A stretch of 64,000 nt of DNA from Brevundimonas subvibrioides (GTDB taxonomy: Bacteria; Pseudomonadota; Alphaproteobacteria; Caulobacterales; Caulobacteraceae). The stretch covers positions 1-64,000 of the forward strand of contig NCEB01000004.1 of assembly GCA_002280475.1 (NCBI GenBank), given 5' to 3'. The position numbers were made by a program, and so were the translations under genes. Each line of letters opens with the position of its first letter. The first letter of the stretch is position 1. Under the pieces are notes generated by a model. That model did no database searches. It saw only the letters and a list, made by a program, of their open reading frames with translations, and had not been told where the DNA came from. Positions 25,413 to 35,527 of this stretch are shown one piece after another.

Positions 25413-26561
25413 ATGGGATCCCGCACGCGTGCCGCCTATCAGAAACGGTTGAAGGACGGACGGCTGACGGCCGATCCGGCGCAGGCGGGGGCGGTCGACG
25501 CCCTGTCCCGGCTGGAGACGGACCTCGGCAAGCGGGGTCTGTTCGGAGGCCGGCCCGAGGTGCGCGGCGTCTATCTGTGGGGACCGCCGGGTCGGGGCAA
25601 GTCCATCCTGATGGATCTGTTCTTCGCCTGCGCGCCGGAGAAGCGAAAGACGCGCGCCCATTTTCACGCCTTCATGGGCCAGGTCCACGACCTGATCCGC
25701 CAGTGGCGTGAGGGCGACAAGCGCGCCCGGCAGGCTGTGTTCGGCACGCACAGGGGCGACGACCCGATCGAGCCGGTCGCGGCCCTGATCGCGTCGGAGG
25801 CGCGGCTGCTGTGCTTCGACGAGCTGCAGGTGACCGACATCGCCGACGCCATGATCCTCGGTCGGCTGTTCGACGCCCTGTTCGAGCGGAAGGTCGTGGT
25901 CTGCATCACGTCGAACCGCGCGCCGGACCAGCTCTACAAGGACGGGATCAACCGGCCGCTGTTCGTGCCCTTCATCGATCGCATCGTCGAACGTTGCCAG
26001 GTGGTGGAGCTGAAGGGCGCGCGCGACTGGCGGCTGGACCGGATGCGCGCGTCGCGGTTCTGGTACAACGGCGAAGGCGAGGCCCGGCGAACGGGCTTCG
26101 AAATGCTCTGGACCGATCTGAAGGGCGAGATGCCCGAATGCCCGGCGACGCTGCATATCCTCGGCCGTGACGTTACGATCCAGAGGACGGCGGGTGGGCT
26201 GGCGCGGGCGACGTTCTCCGAGCTCTGCGACCGGCCTCTGGGATCGCGCGACTATCTGGCGATCGCGGCGCGCTTCCACACCCTGTTCATCGAGGACATC
26301 CCTCTGCTGACCCCTGACAGGCGTCAGGCGGCGAACCGGTTCGTGACCCTGATCGACACCCTGTATGAGGCGCGCCGCCGTCTGGTCGCCCTGGCGGCAG
26401 GCGCGCCGGAGGCCCTCTATCCGGCCGGTGACGGAGCCTTCGAGTTCCAGCGGACAGTGTCGCGCCTCAATGAGATGCAGGGCGCGGCCTGGCTGGATCA
26501 GGCCCAGACCGAGACGCTGGACGCACCGGTCGTTGCGTCGCCGCAATCGGCGCTAGACTGA
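25413..26561 (+). CDS. zapE: Cell-division ATPase ZapE (AFG1 family)
   Basis: A 382-residue AFG1/LACE1-type P-loop ATPase, known as ZapE for its Z-ring role in gammaproteobacteria. Walker A is GPPGRGKS (57-64), followed by SILMDLFFACAPEKRKTRAH and HFHAFMGQVHDLI, the family hallmark. Walker B is LLCFDELQVTDIADAMILGR, and the sensor region is VVCITSNRAPDQLYKDGINR. The start at 25413 is the first ATG matching the family N-terminus (AAYQKRLKDGRLTADPAQ). It often lies near mdh or sdh genes, as here. Confidence 0.92.
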   Translation: MGSRTRAAYQKRLKDGRLTADPAQAGAVDALSRLETDLGKRGLFGGRPEVRGVYLWGPPGRGKSILMDLFFACAPEKRKTRAHFHAFMGQVHDLIRQWREGDKRARQAVFGTHRGDDPIEPVAALIASEARLLCFDELQVTDIADAMILGRLFDALFERKVVVCITSNRAPDQLYKDGINRPLFVPFIDRIVERCQVVELKGARDWRLDRMRASRFWYNGEGEARRTGFEMLWTDLKGEMPECPATLHILGRDVTIQRTAGGLARATFSELCDRPLGSRDYLAIAARFHTLFIEDIPLLTPDRRQAANRFVTLIDTLYEARRRLVALAAGAPEALYPAGDGAFEFQRTVSRLNEMQGAAWLDQAQTETLDAPVVASPQSALD

Positions 26562-26586
26562 CCGGATCGACCCTCAGGATTTCAAG

Positions 26587-27096
26587 ATGAAGCTGTTCGC
26601 CCTGATCGCCGCCCCTGTCGCGGCCCTGAGCCTGCTGGTCCAGCCCGCCCTGGGTCAGGACACCGCGTCCGCGCGCTGGTCGGGCCTGCCGGTGGCCGAG
26701 ATTACGGGCCGACTGACGGCGGCGGGGCTGACGGTGTCGGAGCCCCAGACCTCGGGTGATCGGGTCTATGTGCGGGTGGACGACGGACCGCTTCGCTGGG
26801 TCCTGACGCTGTTCTCCTGCACCGGAGGGGCCTGCCCCGACGTGCAGTTCACCGCCGCCTTCACAGGGCCCCAGGCGACCGAGGCCGTCATCGGCCGCTG
26901 GAACGGCGAGCGCCGCTTCGTGAAGGCCTTCTACGCCGCGCCGGAGGAGGGCACGACGGCGCCCGGTCAGGCGGTGGCGCAGTACGACGTGCTGCTGAAC
27001 CAGGGCGGCGGCGGTGCCCAGTTGGACGACCACATTCAGGTGTGGCGCAGCCTTGCCATCGACCTCGGCCGGACGGTGAGCCCACAGGCGCAATAG
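26587..27096 (+). CDS. Exported YbjN-domain protein
   Basis: A 169-residue protein with a signal peptide (MKLFALIAAPVAALSLLVQP, cleaved after ALG). The body has the YbjN fold pattern: LPVAEITGRLTAAGLTVSE, then RVYVRVDDGPLRWVLTLFSC with a C-x5-C pair (C82, C87), and a C-terminal amphipathic helix HIQVWRSLAIDL. YbjN-like proteins act as dimeric regulators or folding-related factors, but the exported type is uncharacterised. It follows zapE by 25 bp and may share its transcript. Confidence 0.75.
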   Translation: MKLFALIAAPVAALSLLVQPALGQDTASARWSGLPVAEITGRLTAAGLTVSEPQTSGDRVYVRVDDGPLRWVLTLFSCTGGACPDVQFTAAFTGPQATEAVIGRWNGERRFVKAFYAAPEEGTTAPGQAVAQYDVLLNQGGGGAQLDDHIQVWRSLAIDLGRTVSPQAQ

Positions 27097-27254
27097 TCTC
27101 CTCCCCGCGCCGAAGGCGGGGGGAGGTGGCAGCGAGCCCTTGCGAGCTGACGGAGGGGTTCTGAACGCGGCGCGATCGCGTGCGCGGCGCGAGCCCCTCT
27201 GTCTCTCCGCTTCGCTCCGAGCAACCTCCCCATCGCTGCGCGACAGGGAGGAGA
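27097..27254. repeat. Long inverted repeat between two converging genes
   Basis: TCTCCTCCCC at the left end mirrors GGGAGGAGA at the right, with inner partly paired parts GGAGGTGGCAGCGAGCCCTT and CTTCGCTCCGAGCAACCTCC. It begins at the base after the ybjN-like stop and ends 5 bp from the mdh stop. It belongs to the same loose family as the repeats at 13263, 19199, 54021 and 55635. Confidence 0.75.
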
Positions 27255-27258
27255 CGGG

Positions 27259-28242
<984 letters not shown>

Positions 28243-28410
28243 CTACCGCGCTGAGCGCTGCTTGAGGCCGGGGCTTGCTGCGGTGCGATGTCAGAAATCG
28301 TCGGGCGGCGGTCTAGACCCCATGAGGCAAGGTCGCAAGCGGGCGAGGCGGGGCTTTACCGACGGGCCGGGTCTTGCGAGCCTCTGGCCCGAACACGAAG
28401 GAGCAAGCCG

Positions 28411-29301
28411 ATGCGTGCCGTCCTCGCCGCCGCCCTGTTGTCGACCATCGCCGTCCCGGCCCTGGCCCAGACGCCGCCGGCAACCATCGGCCAGCAATAC
28501 GTCCCGGCCCCGTGGTGGATGCGCGATCCGGTCATCGCCTCCATTGGCTATGTCCGGGTTGAGCTTCAGGCCAACCGCGCCCAGTTCTCGGCCAGTTTCC
28601 AGACCGTGGACCGCAGTGTCGCCGAGGCTTCCAGGAAGGCCGCCGACCAGATCCGCGCGCTCAGCCAGACGCTGGCGGCCTATGGCGTCGAGAACGTGCG
28701 GGTCGAGACGACCCTGTCGACCCAGCCCCTGTATGACCAGTACCGCGACGAGAACGGAATCCTGCGCGACAACACCCGGGCCGACCGGATCGAACGCTAT
28801 CAAGCCCAGGCGACCATTCAGGTCCAGGTCCGCGACGTGTCCGTGCTGGAGCGGGTCTATGCGACGGTGGTGGCGTCCCAGCCGGCGTCGATCGGCCAGG
28901 TCTATTTCCAGCTGGAACCGGACAACGTCGCCAAGACCAATCTGGCCAATGAGGCCGTCCGCGATGCGGCGCGTCGGGCCCGGGCGGCGGCCGAGAACGC
29001 TGGCGCGGCCCTGGGCTCCGTCCGCGTGATCGATCCGACGGGGCGGGCATGCCAGACCGACGTCCTGGCGGGGTGGCCGTCGTATGGCGGGGGCGGGGGA
29101 CAGGCGACGACGGTTGATGCCGAGGTGGTCGTGACGGGCAGTCGCATGAGGGCGATGGCTCCGCCCCCGCCGCCCCCACCCCCTCCGCCCGCGCCGGGCC
29201 AGGCCCCGTCCGAAGCCCAGATCGAGGCGGCGCGGCTGGCGCTGCAGCCGCCGCTGCAGGTCCTGACCGACCAGGCGTGCGTGGTCTACGGGCTCCAGTG
29301 A
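28411..29301 (+). CDS. Exported SIMPL-domain protein
   Basis: A 296-residue protein with a signal peptide (MRAVLAAALLSTIAVPALAQ). The SIMPL (DUF541) domain spans about residues 40-210: a beta strand with SFQTVDRSVAEASRKAADQ, YGVENVRVETTLSTQPLYDQ and ARRARAAAENAGAALGSV. After it come a stretch DAEVVVTGSRM, a run of ten prolines and a final 40 residues with one cysteine pair partner. The start at 28411 has AAGGAG upstream. Its role is unknown; SIMPL proteins are periplasmic and stress-linked. It is coupled to the HIT gene (GTGA overlap). Confidence 0.8.
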   Translation: MRAVLAAALLSTIAVPALAQTPPATIGQQYVPAPWWMRDPVIASIGYVRVELQANRAQFSASFQTVDRSVAEASRKAADQIRALSQTLAAYGVENVRVETTLSTQPLYDQYRDENGILRDNTRADRIERYQAQATIQVQVRDVSVLERVYATVVASQPASIGQVYFQLEPDNVAKTNLANEAVRDAARRARAAAENAGAALGSVRVIDPTGRACQTDVLAGWPSYGGGGGQATTVDAEVVVTGSRMRAMAPPPPPPPPPPAPGQAPSEAQIEAARLALQPPLQVLTDQACVVYGLQ

Positions 29302-29720
29302 CGATCTATGAGTTCCAGCCCGATGCCGCCTTCGAGGCCGGATCGGTCGTCGCCGCCGAATGGCCCCTGTGCCATGTCCGTCTCCAGGACGACGCCCGGT
29401 TTCCCTGGTTGATCCTTATGCCCCGGATCGAGGGGGCGACGGAGGTCGAGCACCTGACGGCGGCCGACCGTGTGGCCCTGGTGGAAGAGATCGTGCGGGC
29501 GGGGGCCTTGGTGCGCGCGCTGGGCCAGGCGGCCGGCCGGCCGGTCGACAAGCTGAATGTCGCCGCGCTGGGCAACGTCACGGCGCAGCTGCACGTCCAC
29601 ATCGTGGGGCGGCGGCGAGACGATCCCCTTTGGCCGGACCCGGTCTGGGGCCGGGGCGGGGGCGAGCGGTACGAGGCAGCGGCCCTGCGCGACGCGCTCG
29701 CGCGGGTCGCGCAGGACTGA
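29298..29720 (+). CDS. HIT-family hydrolase
   Basis: A 140-residue protein of the histidine-triad superfamily. The triad loop is QLHVHIVGRR near residue 101, with the first histidine replaced by Q (as in some DcpS/aprataxin-like HIT members). LCHVRLQDDARFPWLILMPR at residue 29 is the typical nucleotide-binding strand pattern, and a final tryptophan-rich part WPDPVWGRGGGERY follows. HIT proteins hydrolyse nucleotide conjugates. It starts with GTG inside the stop of the SIMPL gene. Confidence 0.85.
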   Translation: MTIYEFQPDAAFEAGSVVAAEWPLCHVRLQDDARFPWLILMPRIEGATEVEHLTAADRVALVEEIVRAGALVRALGQAAGRPVDKLNVAALGNVTAQLHVHIVGRRRDDPLWPDPVWGRGGGERYEAAALRDALARVAQD

Positions 29721-29733
29721 GCGGCGGAGACGG

Positions 29734-30306
29734 TTAGCGGGTCAGGCGAACGGCCCGGATCTGGCCATCCTCGAACCAGGTTCCCTGCCAGAGATCACCC
29801 GCCGGCGTCAGTTCAAGCTGGGCGTCGCCCAGTGTCAGGACCAGCCGTCCCTCACCCTGGCTGGCCGCCTCGATCGGGGCTGTGCCGCCGGTGCCGCCGG
29901 TCCTGCGAAACGCCCCTTCGAGCGGTCGATCGGGGCTCCGGTCACTGAGCGAGAGTTGCAGGATCAGCCGCCCCTCGGCGTCGCGCAGCGTCCACAGACC
30001 GTCCAGCGGTCCCATCCGGGCGTCCATCGCGGCTTCGGCGTTGTCGACGCCCCGGTCGTAGGCGTTGTCGGCCGTCGATGGCGCGTGCTCGTAGCTGCGG
30101 CTGTAGTTCTCGACCGCGACCGGCGCGACGATCGGAGGTCGGCGTGGATCGCCCCCGCCGTCGCCCTCGGCCGTCACCCGGCCGAAGCTGGAGGGCGGCT
30201 CGAACGGTCGAACGGGCGGAGGCGCATAGACCTCCCGGGTGTAGGGAACCGCGCCGGCCTGTTGGACCGGCGAAACCGCGAGCAAAATCAGGGCGAACAG
30301 GCTCAT
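29734..30306 (-). CDS. Exported protein of unknown function
   Basis: A 190-residue protein starting at the ATG at 30306, which gives a signal peptide MSLFALILLAVSPVQQAGA. The next 90 residues are proline-rich and disordered. From about residue 105 a compact beta-rich domain follows (LDGLWTLRDAEGRLILQLSL, then RLVLTLGDAQLELTPAGDLW and GTWFEDGQIRAVRL), like a small lipocalin-like barrel half. Family not recognised; the pattern W-T-L-x-D-x-x-G recurs in small caulobacterial periplasmic proteins. It converges on the HIT gene. Confidence 0.65.
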   Translation of the reverse strand: MSLFALILLAVSPVQQAGAVPYTREVYAPPPVRPFEPPSSFGRVTAEGDGGGDPRRPPIVAPVAVENYSRSYEHAPSTADNAYDRGVDNAEAAMDARMGPLDGLWTLRDAEGRLILQLSLSDRSPDRPLEGAFRRTGGTGGTAPIEAASQGEGRLVLTLGDAQLELTPAGDLWQGTWFEDGQIRAVRLTR

Positions 30307-30431
30307 GTCGCGAGACTGTCGTCCCGCGCGGCGCGCGACTAGAGCAAACAGGCGACACGCGAAAATGTGATCGGTTCCCCACGCGGCCCGACGAACTCGT
30401 GCGCTGCGGCCGTTTGCGCCGGCCGGTTTCG

Positions 30432-30461
30432 TTGACACCCCCCTGCGACCGTCCCTAAAGC
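30432..30461 (+). promoter_or_regulatory. Promoter of the sdhCDAB operon
   Basis: TTGACA at 30432-30437 and CCTAAAGC/TAAAGC (-10 at 30456-30461) are 18 bp apart. The -10 region CCTAAAGC fits the Caulobacter GCTANAWC form. It lies about 55 bp before the sdhC start, with only weak SD-like sequence near the ATG. Confidence 0.6.
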
Positions 30462-30514
30462 CTGTCGCGCATCAGCCAACGCTTGATCTTCCAGGGTTTT
30501 TGAGAACCATTCGC

Positions 30515-30994
30515 ATGTCGAACGCCTCCCCCGGCGCGCCGCTCGATTCATCGAACGACCCGACCGGAGACCAGACCGGCCGCTTTGTCATCCAGCCCAA
30601 CGGTCGTCCGCGCCCCCTGTCGCCGCACCTCCAGGTCTGGCGATGGCACGTCACCATGCTGGCCTCGATTCTGACGCGGATCACGGGCTCGGCCCTGTAT
30701 GGCGCGACGGCGCTGATCGTTCTGTGGCTGGGCGCCCTGGCCTTCGGACCCGAGGCCTATGCGACCTTCGTGGGTCTGGCAGGGTCGCCGATCGGCCTGA
30801 TCGTGTGGTTCGGTCTGACCGTGTGCCTGATGTACCATCTCGCCGCCGGGGTCCGGCACCTGATCTGGGACGCGGGCGCAGGCCTGTCGCCCAAGGCGGC
30901 CGACACGGCTTCGCACCTGTCGATCTGGTTCGGCGTGATCGCCTCGGTGGTCTTCTGGGCCGTGCTGTTCGCCAGCGGAAAGGTGACGCTGTGA
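30515..30994 (+). CDS. sdhC: Succinate dehydrogenase cytochrome b556 subunit
   Basis: A 159-residue membrane anchor subunit. The family signature RPLSPHLQVWRWHVTMLASI starts near residue 35, followed by RITGSALYG (conserved S and R next to the quinone site). The heme-ligating histidine lies in the third helix region MYHLAAGVRHLIWDAG. Three helices are predicted. The start at 30515 (MSNASPG) is preferred to the upstream in-frame ATG, which lacks family similarity. sdhD starts in its stop codon. Confidence 0.92.
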   Translation: MSNASPGAPLDSSNDPTGDQTGRFVIQPNGRPRPLSPHLQVWRWHVTMLASILTRITGSALYGATALIVLWLGALAFGPEAYATFVGLAGSPIGLIVWFGLTVCLMYHLAAGVRHLIWDAGAGLSPKAADTASHLSIWFGVIASVVFWAVLFASGKVTL

Positions 30995-31398
30995 GCCAGG
31001 TTCGCAAGGCCTTCCGAAAGGGCGTCAAGGTCTCCGAGCGCCACGGGGCGGGCGAATGGACGGCCGAGCGGCTGTCGTCGCTCCTTCTCGTGCCTCTGAC
31101 CGTCTGGGCCTTGTGGGCGGCGTTCCAGATCGCCGGCGGCGGCTATGAGGGCGCGCTCGACTGGTTCTCGAACCGGGTCAACGCCTCGATCCTCGCCGTC
31201 ACCCTGCTTGCGACCCTGTGGCACATGAACATGGGCCTGAAAGTGATCGTGGAGGACTATATCCACACCGACGGGGCCAAGGGTCTGCTGCTGGGCCTCA
31301 ACACCCTGTTCTGCCTGGCGCTGGCCGCCGGCAGCGTCTTCTTCATCGTGCGGCTGGCGCTGGGTTCGGCGCCGCTGCCGGCCGGATTTGGATTCTGA
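30991..31398 (+). CDS. sdhD: Succinate dehydrogenase membrane anchor subunit
   Basis: A 135-residue second anchor. It has [20 protein letters not shown] near the N-terminus, the heme or quinone-site helix [20 protein letters not shown], and a third helix near the C-terminus. It starts with GTG overlapping the sdhC stop and its own stop overlaps the sdhA start, so the anchor and flavoprotein genes are tightly coupled. Confidence 0.9.
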   Translation: MSQVRKAFRKGVKVSERHGAGEWTAERLSSLLLVPLTVWALWAAFQIAGGGYEGALDWFSNRVNASILAVTLLATLWHMNMGLKVIVEDYIHTDGAKGLLLGLNTLFCLALAAGSVFFIVRLALGSAPLPAGFGF

Positions 31399-33190
31399 TG
31401 GCTTCCTCCTACCCGTTCGTCGATCACGCCTATGACGTCGTCGTGGTGGGCGCCGGCGGTTCCGGCCTGCGCGCCGCGCTCGGGGCCGCCCAGCAGGGAC
31501 TGAAGGTCGCCTGCGTCACCAAGGTCTTTCCGACCCGGTCCCACACCGTGGCGGCCCAGGGCGGCATCTCCGCCTCGCTCGGCAACATGGGCGAAGACGA
31601 TTGGCGCTGGCACATGTACGACACCGTCAAAGGGTCAGACTGGCTGGGCGACCAGGACGCCATCGAATATCTGGTCCGCGAGGCCCCCAAGGCCGTCTAT
31701 GAGCTCGAGCACTGGGGCGTGCCCTTCAGCCGGACGGAAGACGGCAAGATCTATCAGCGCGCCTTCGGCGGCATGACCAAGAACTATGGCGAAGGGCCGG
31801 TGCAGCGCACCTGCGCGGCGGCCGACCGCACCGGCCACGCCATCCTGCACACCCTCTATGGCCAGTCGGTGCGCCGCGAGGTCGAGTTCTTCATCGAGTA
31901 TTTCGCGCTCGACCTGATCATGCAGGCCCAGTCTGATGGAAGCAGCGCCTGCACCGGCGTCACGGCCTGGAAGCTGGACGACGGGACGCTGCACCGATTC
32001 CGCGCCAAGCTGGTGATCCTGGCCACCGGCGGATACGGCCGCGCCTATTTCAGCGCCACCTCCGCCCACACCTGCACCGGCGACGGCAACGCCATGGTGC
32101 TGCGCGCCGGCCTGCCGCTGCAGGACATGGAGTTCGTCCAGTTCCACCCGACCGGCATCTATGCCTGATCACCGAGGGCGCGCGGGGCGAGGGCGGCTAT
32201 CTGACCAACTCCGAGGGCGAGCGGTTCATGGAACGCTATGCGCCGTCCGCCAAGGATCTGGCCAGCCGCGACGTCGTCAGCCGCTCCATGACCATGGAGA
32301 TCCGCGAAGGGCGCGGCGTGGGTCCGAACAAGGACCACATCAACCTGCACCTGGATCACCTGGATCCCGCCGTGCTGCACGAGCGGCTGCCGGGCATCTC
32401 CGAGAGTGCCAAGATCTTCGCCGGCGTCGATGTGACCAAGGAGCCGATCCCGGTCATTCCGACCGTCCACTACAACATGGGCGGCATCCCCACGAACTAT
32501 CACGGCGAGGTGCTGACCCTGCGCGACGGCAACCCCGACAGCGTCGTGCCCGGGCTGATGGCCGTGGGCGAGGCGGCCTGCGTGTCGGTGCACGGCGCCA
32601 ATCGCCTGGGCTCCAACTCCCTGACCGACCTTGTGGTGTTCGGCCGCGCGGCGGGCCTGCGGGCGGGAGAGGTGGTGGACAAGGCCTCGGCCGTGCCGGA
32701 CGCGCCGGCTTCGGCGACGGACGCCCATCTGGCCCGACTGGACCGCTTCCGGAACGCCTCGGGATCGACGCCCACGGCCGAGCTGCGCCGCGAGATGCAG
32801 CGGGCCATGCAGTCCGATGCGGCGGTGTTCCGCACCGGCGGCTCGCTGGACGAGGGCGTGGCCAAGCTGCGCGCCATCCACGCGCGGGGCGCCGACATCC
32901 AGACCACCGATCGCGGCATGATCTGGAACACCGACCTGGTCGAGACGCTCGAATACGACAACCTGATCGACCAGGCCCTGGTCACGATCGAGAGCGCGGC
33001 GAACCGCAAGGAAAGCCGGGGCGCCCACGCCCGCGAGGATTTCCCCGACCGCGACGACGCGACCTGGATGAAACATAGTCTGGCCTGGAAGCGCCCCGGT
33101 CAGGACGTCCAGATCGACTACCGCCCGGTGCACGAATACACGATGTCTTCGGACATCGAATACATCAAACCCAAGGCGCGGGTTTACTGA
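31398..33190 (+). pseudogene. sdhA: sdhA, succinate dehydrogenase flavoprotein, frameshifted
   Basis: The flavoprotein subunit is recognisable end to end but split in two frames. The first part (31398-32162, 255 codons) has the FAD fold [20 protein letters not shown] and the flavinylation motif [13 protein letters not shown] [18 protein letters not shown], and runs to [11 protein letters not shown]. The reading frame then hits TGA at 32166. The second part (from 32165) resumes with [20 protein letters not shown] and ends KPKARVY. The expected GAGC between them (12 nt) is reduced to GC, so 10 nt are missing. An intact gene would encode about 600 residues. As SDH is central to growth, this may be a sequence error. 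Confidence 0.85.
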
Positions 33191-33197
33191 GGAACCG

Positions 33198-33995
33198 ATG
33201 GTCCAGCTCACCCTCCCCCGTGGCTCCAGGCCGACCAAGGGCAAGGTCCACAAGGCCCCGAAGGGCGCCAGGAACGTCAAGACCTACCGGGTCTACCGCT
33301 ATGACCCCGAGGTCTCGGCCGACCCGCGCTGGGACGAATACCAGGTCTCGGCCGACGACCACGGCCCGATGCTGCTGGACGCCCTGATCCACATCAAGTC
33401 GACGATCGACCCGACCCTGACCTTTCGCCGCTCGTGCCGCGAGGGCATCTGCGGCTCCTGCTCGATGAATATCGACGGGAGGAACACCCTGGCCTGCACC
33501 AAGGGCTGGGAGGAGTGCTCGGGCTCTACGATCGCGATCGCCCCCCTGCCGCATCAGCCGGTGGTCAAGGACCTGGTGACGGACCTGACGCTGTTCTACG
33601 CCCAGTACGACTCGATCAAGCCCTACCTCCAGTCCGACGACGCGGACCCGGAGAAGGAACGCCGCCAGAGCCCGGCCGACCGCGAGAAGCTGGACGGCCT
33701 CTACGAGTGCATCCTGTGCGCCTGCTGTTCGACGTCCTGCCCCAGCTACTGGTGGAACCAGACGGAGTATCTGGGCCCGGCGGCCCTGCTGCAGTCCTAT
33801 CGCTGGATCGCCGACAGCCGCGACGACAAGACCCAGGACCGTCTCGACGACCTGGAAGACCCGTTCAAGCTTTACCGCTGCCACACCATCATGAACTGCG
33901 CCCAGGTGTGTCCGAAGGGGCTGAACCCCGCCAAGGCCATCGCCGAGACCAAGAAGCTGATGGTGGCGCCGGGGCGCCGGAAGCAGGCCGCCTGA
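33198..33995 (+). CDS. sdhB: Succinate dehydrogenase iron-sulfur subunit
   Basis: A 265-residue iron-sulfur subunit carrying electrons from FAD to quinone. The 2Fe-2S site is [10 protein letters not shown] plus the later cysteine in NTLAC, the 4Fe-4S motif is [16 protein letters not shown], and the 3Fe-4S motif is [14 protein letters not shown]. It is intact, unlike sdhA just upstream. The stop is directly followed by the converging vapC gene with no spacer. Confidence 0.96.
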   Translation: MVQLTLPRGSRPTKGKVHKAPKGARNVKTYRVYRYDPEVSADPRWDEYQVSADDHGPMLLDALIHIKSTIDPTLTFRRSCREGICGSCSMNIDGRNTLACTKGWEECSGSTIAIAPLPHQPVVKDLVTDLTLFYAQYDSIKPYLQSDDADPEKERRQSPADREKLDGLYECILCACCSTSCPSYWWNQTEYLGPAALLQSYRWIADSRDDKTQDRLDDLEDPFKLYRCHTIMNCAQVCPKGLNPAKAIAETKKLMVAPGRRKQAA

Positions 33996-34369
33996 TCAGA
34001 CGGCGAGCTTCAGGCCGCAATGGTCGGCGAAATGGCGGAAGTCGCCATCGCGCGTGATCAACGGGATGTTGGCGTCGATGCAGCACTGAGCGATCAGGGA
34101 GTCCGCCAGTCGTGCCTTGAGGCCGCGCAAGAGCAGCGATCGTCGCAAGGCACCCGCTGCGCTCCAGAAATCGTCGCGAATGGGAAGCATCCCCGCCTTA
34201 TCCACGACGCCTCGCAGGCTAAGCTCGGCACGAGGCGATGACAGCAGTTCGGTCACGACCGGCGGGGGCAGCCTGAGGGTTTCGGCACGAAACGCCGCCT
34301 CGACCAGCCGCGCGTCGGGTGTGTTTTGCCGCGTCAGAAAGTTGATCACGCTGCTCGTATCGGCCGCGA

Positions 34370-34373
<4 letters not shown>
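33996..34373 (-). CDS. vapC: VapC-type PIN-domain toxin
   Basis: A 125-residue PIN-domain ribonuclease. Acidic residues of the catalytic cluster are visible in IAADTSSVINFL (first Asp near residue 5), PPVVTELLSSPRAEL (Glu), LADSLIAQCCIDANIPLITR (Asp) and RDGDFRHFADHCGLKLA (Asp). The start is TTG at 34373, overlapping the antitoxin stop (TTGA), as usual for coupled toxin genes. VapC toxins usually cut initiator tRNA or rRNA; the target here is unknown. The module lies between sdhB and a ferredoxin gene, running against both. Confidence 0.85.
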
Positions 34374-35004
<631 letters not shown>

Positions 35005-35098
35005 GGCGTCGGCCCTGACGGAACTGGACGCCCGACGCGACCTGGGTCACACCGGCGGGGCGAGGGGGCGACAACCGCCTGAGTCTCGCGCGCGTTGA

Positions 35099-35437
35099 GT
35101 GTCCGTGTTCAAATCCCAGCCATCCGATCGTCGCGTCACCCCCCGCAGCCCCGCCAACGCGCGCGGGGTCGTCCTCGCGCCCGGTATCGAGCTGTCCTGC
35201 GTGATCGCCGATACTTCCGACGGGGGCTTGAGGCTCAGGCTGGACCGGGCGATCGCCTTGCCGCCTCGCGTCACGGTCGTCGATGTGGCGGCCGGGTTGG
35301 CGATCGAGGCGGAGACCGCGTGGCGTCAGGGTGCCGAGACGGGCCTGAAGCGCAAAGGCGGAGCGTCCCTGCGGGGACTCGTGCCGTCACGCCTGCTGGC
35401 CGCCCGCGAGGCCTGGCTGCGCGCGGGCGGGCGCTGA
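35099..35437 (+). CDS. PilZ-domain protein
   Basis: A 112-residue protein that is essentially a single PilZ domain. The c-di-GMP-binding motifs are present: RRVTPR (R-x3-R) at residues 11-16 and ADTSDGGLRL (D/N-x-S-x2-G) near residue 38. The GTG start at 35099 is the outermost; a second GTG at 35105 is two codons in. It may act as a stand-alone c-di-GMP receptor. Its neighbours give no clear partner. Confidence 0.8.
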   Translation: MSVFKSQPSDRRVTPRSPANARGVVLAPGIELSCVIADTSDGGLRLRLDRAIALPPRVTVVDVAAGLAIEAETAWRQGAETGLKRKGGASLRGLVPSRLLAAREAWLRAGGR

Positions 35438-35527
35438 GCCTCTGTCGGCGGCCGTCGCGCAATCCGACTTCACAGGCCCGATCAAGCCCTTAAGGTGCCG
35501 TCGTCCGAGACAAGGAAGATGCCGCCC

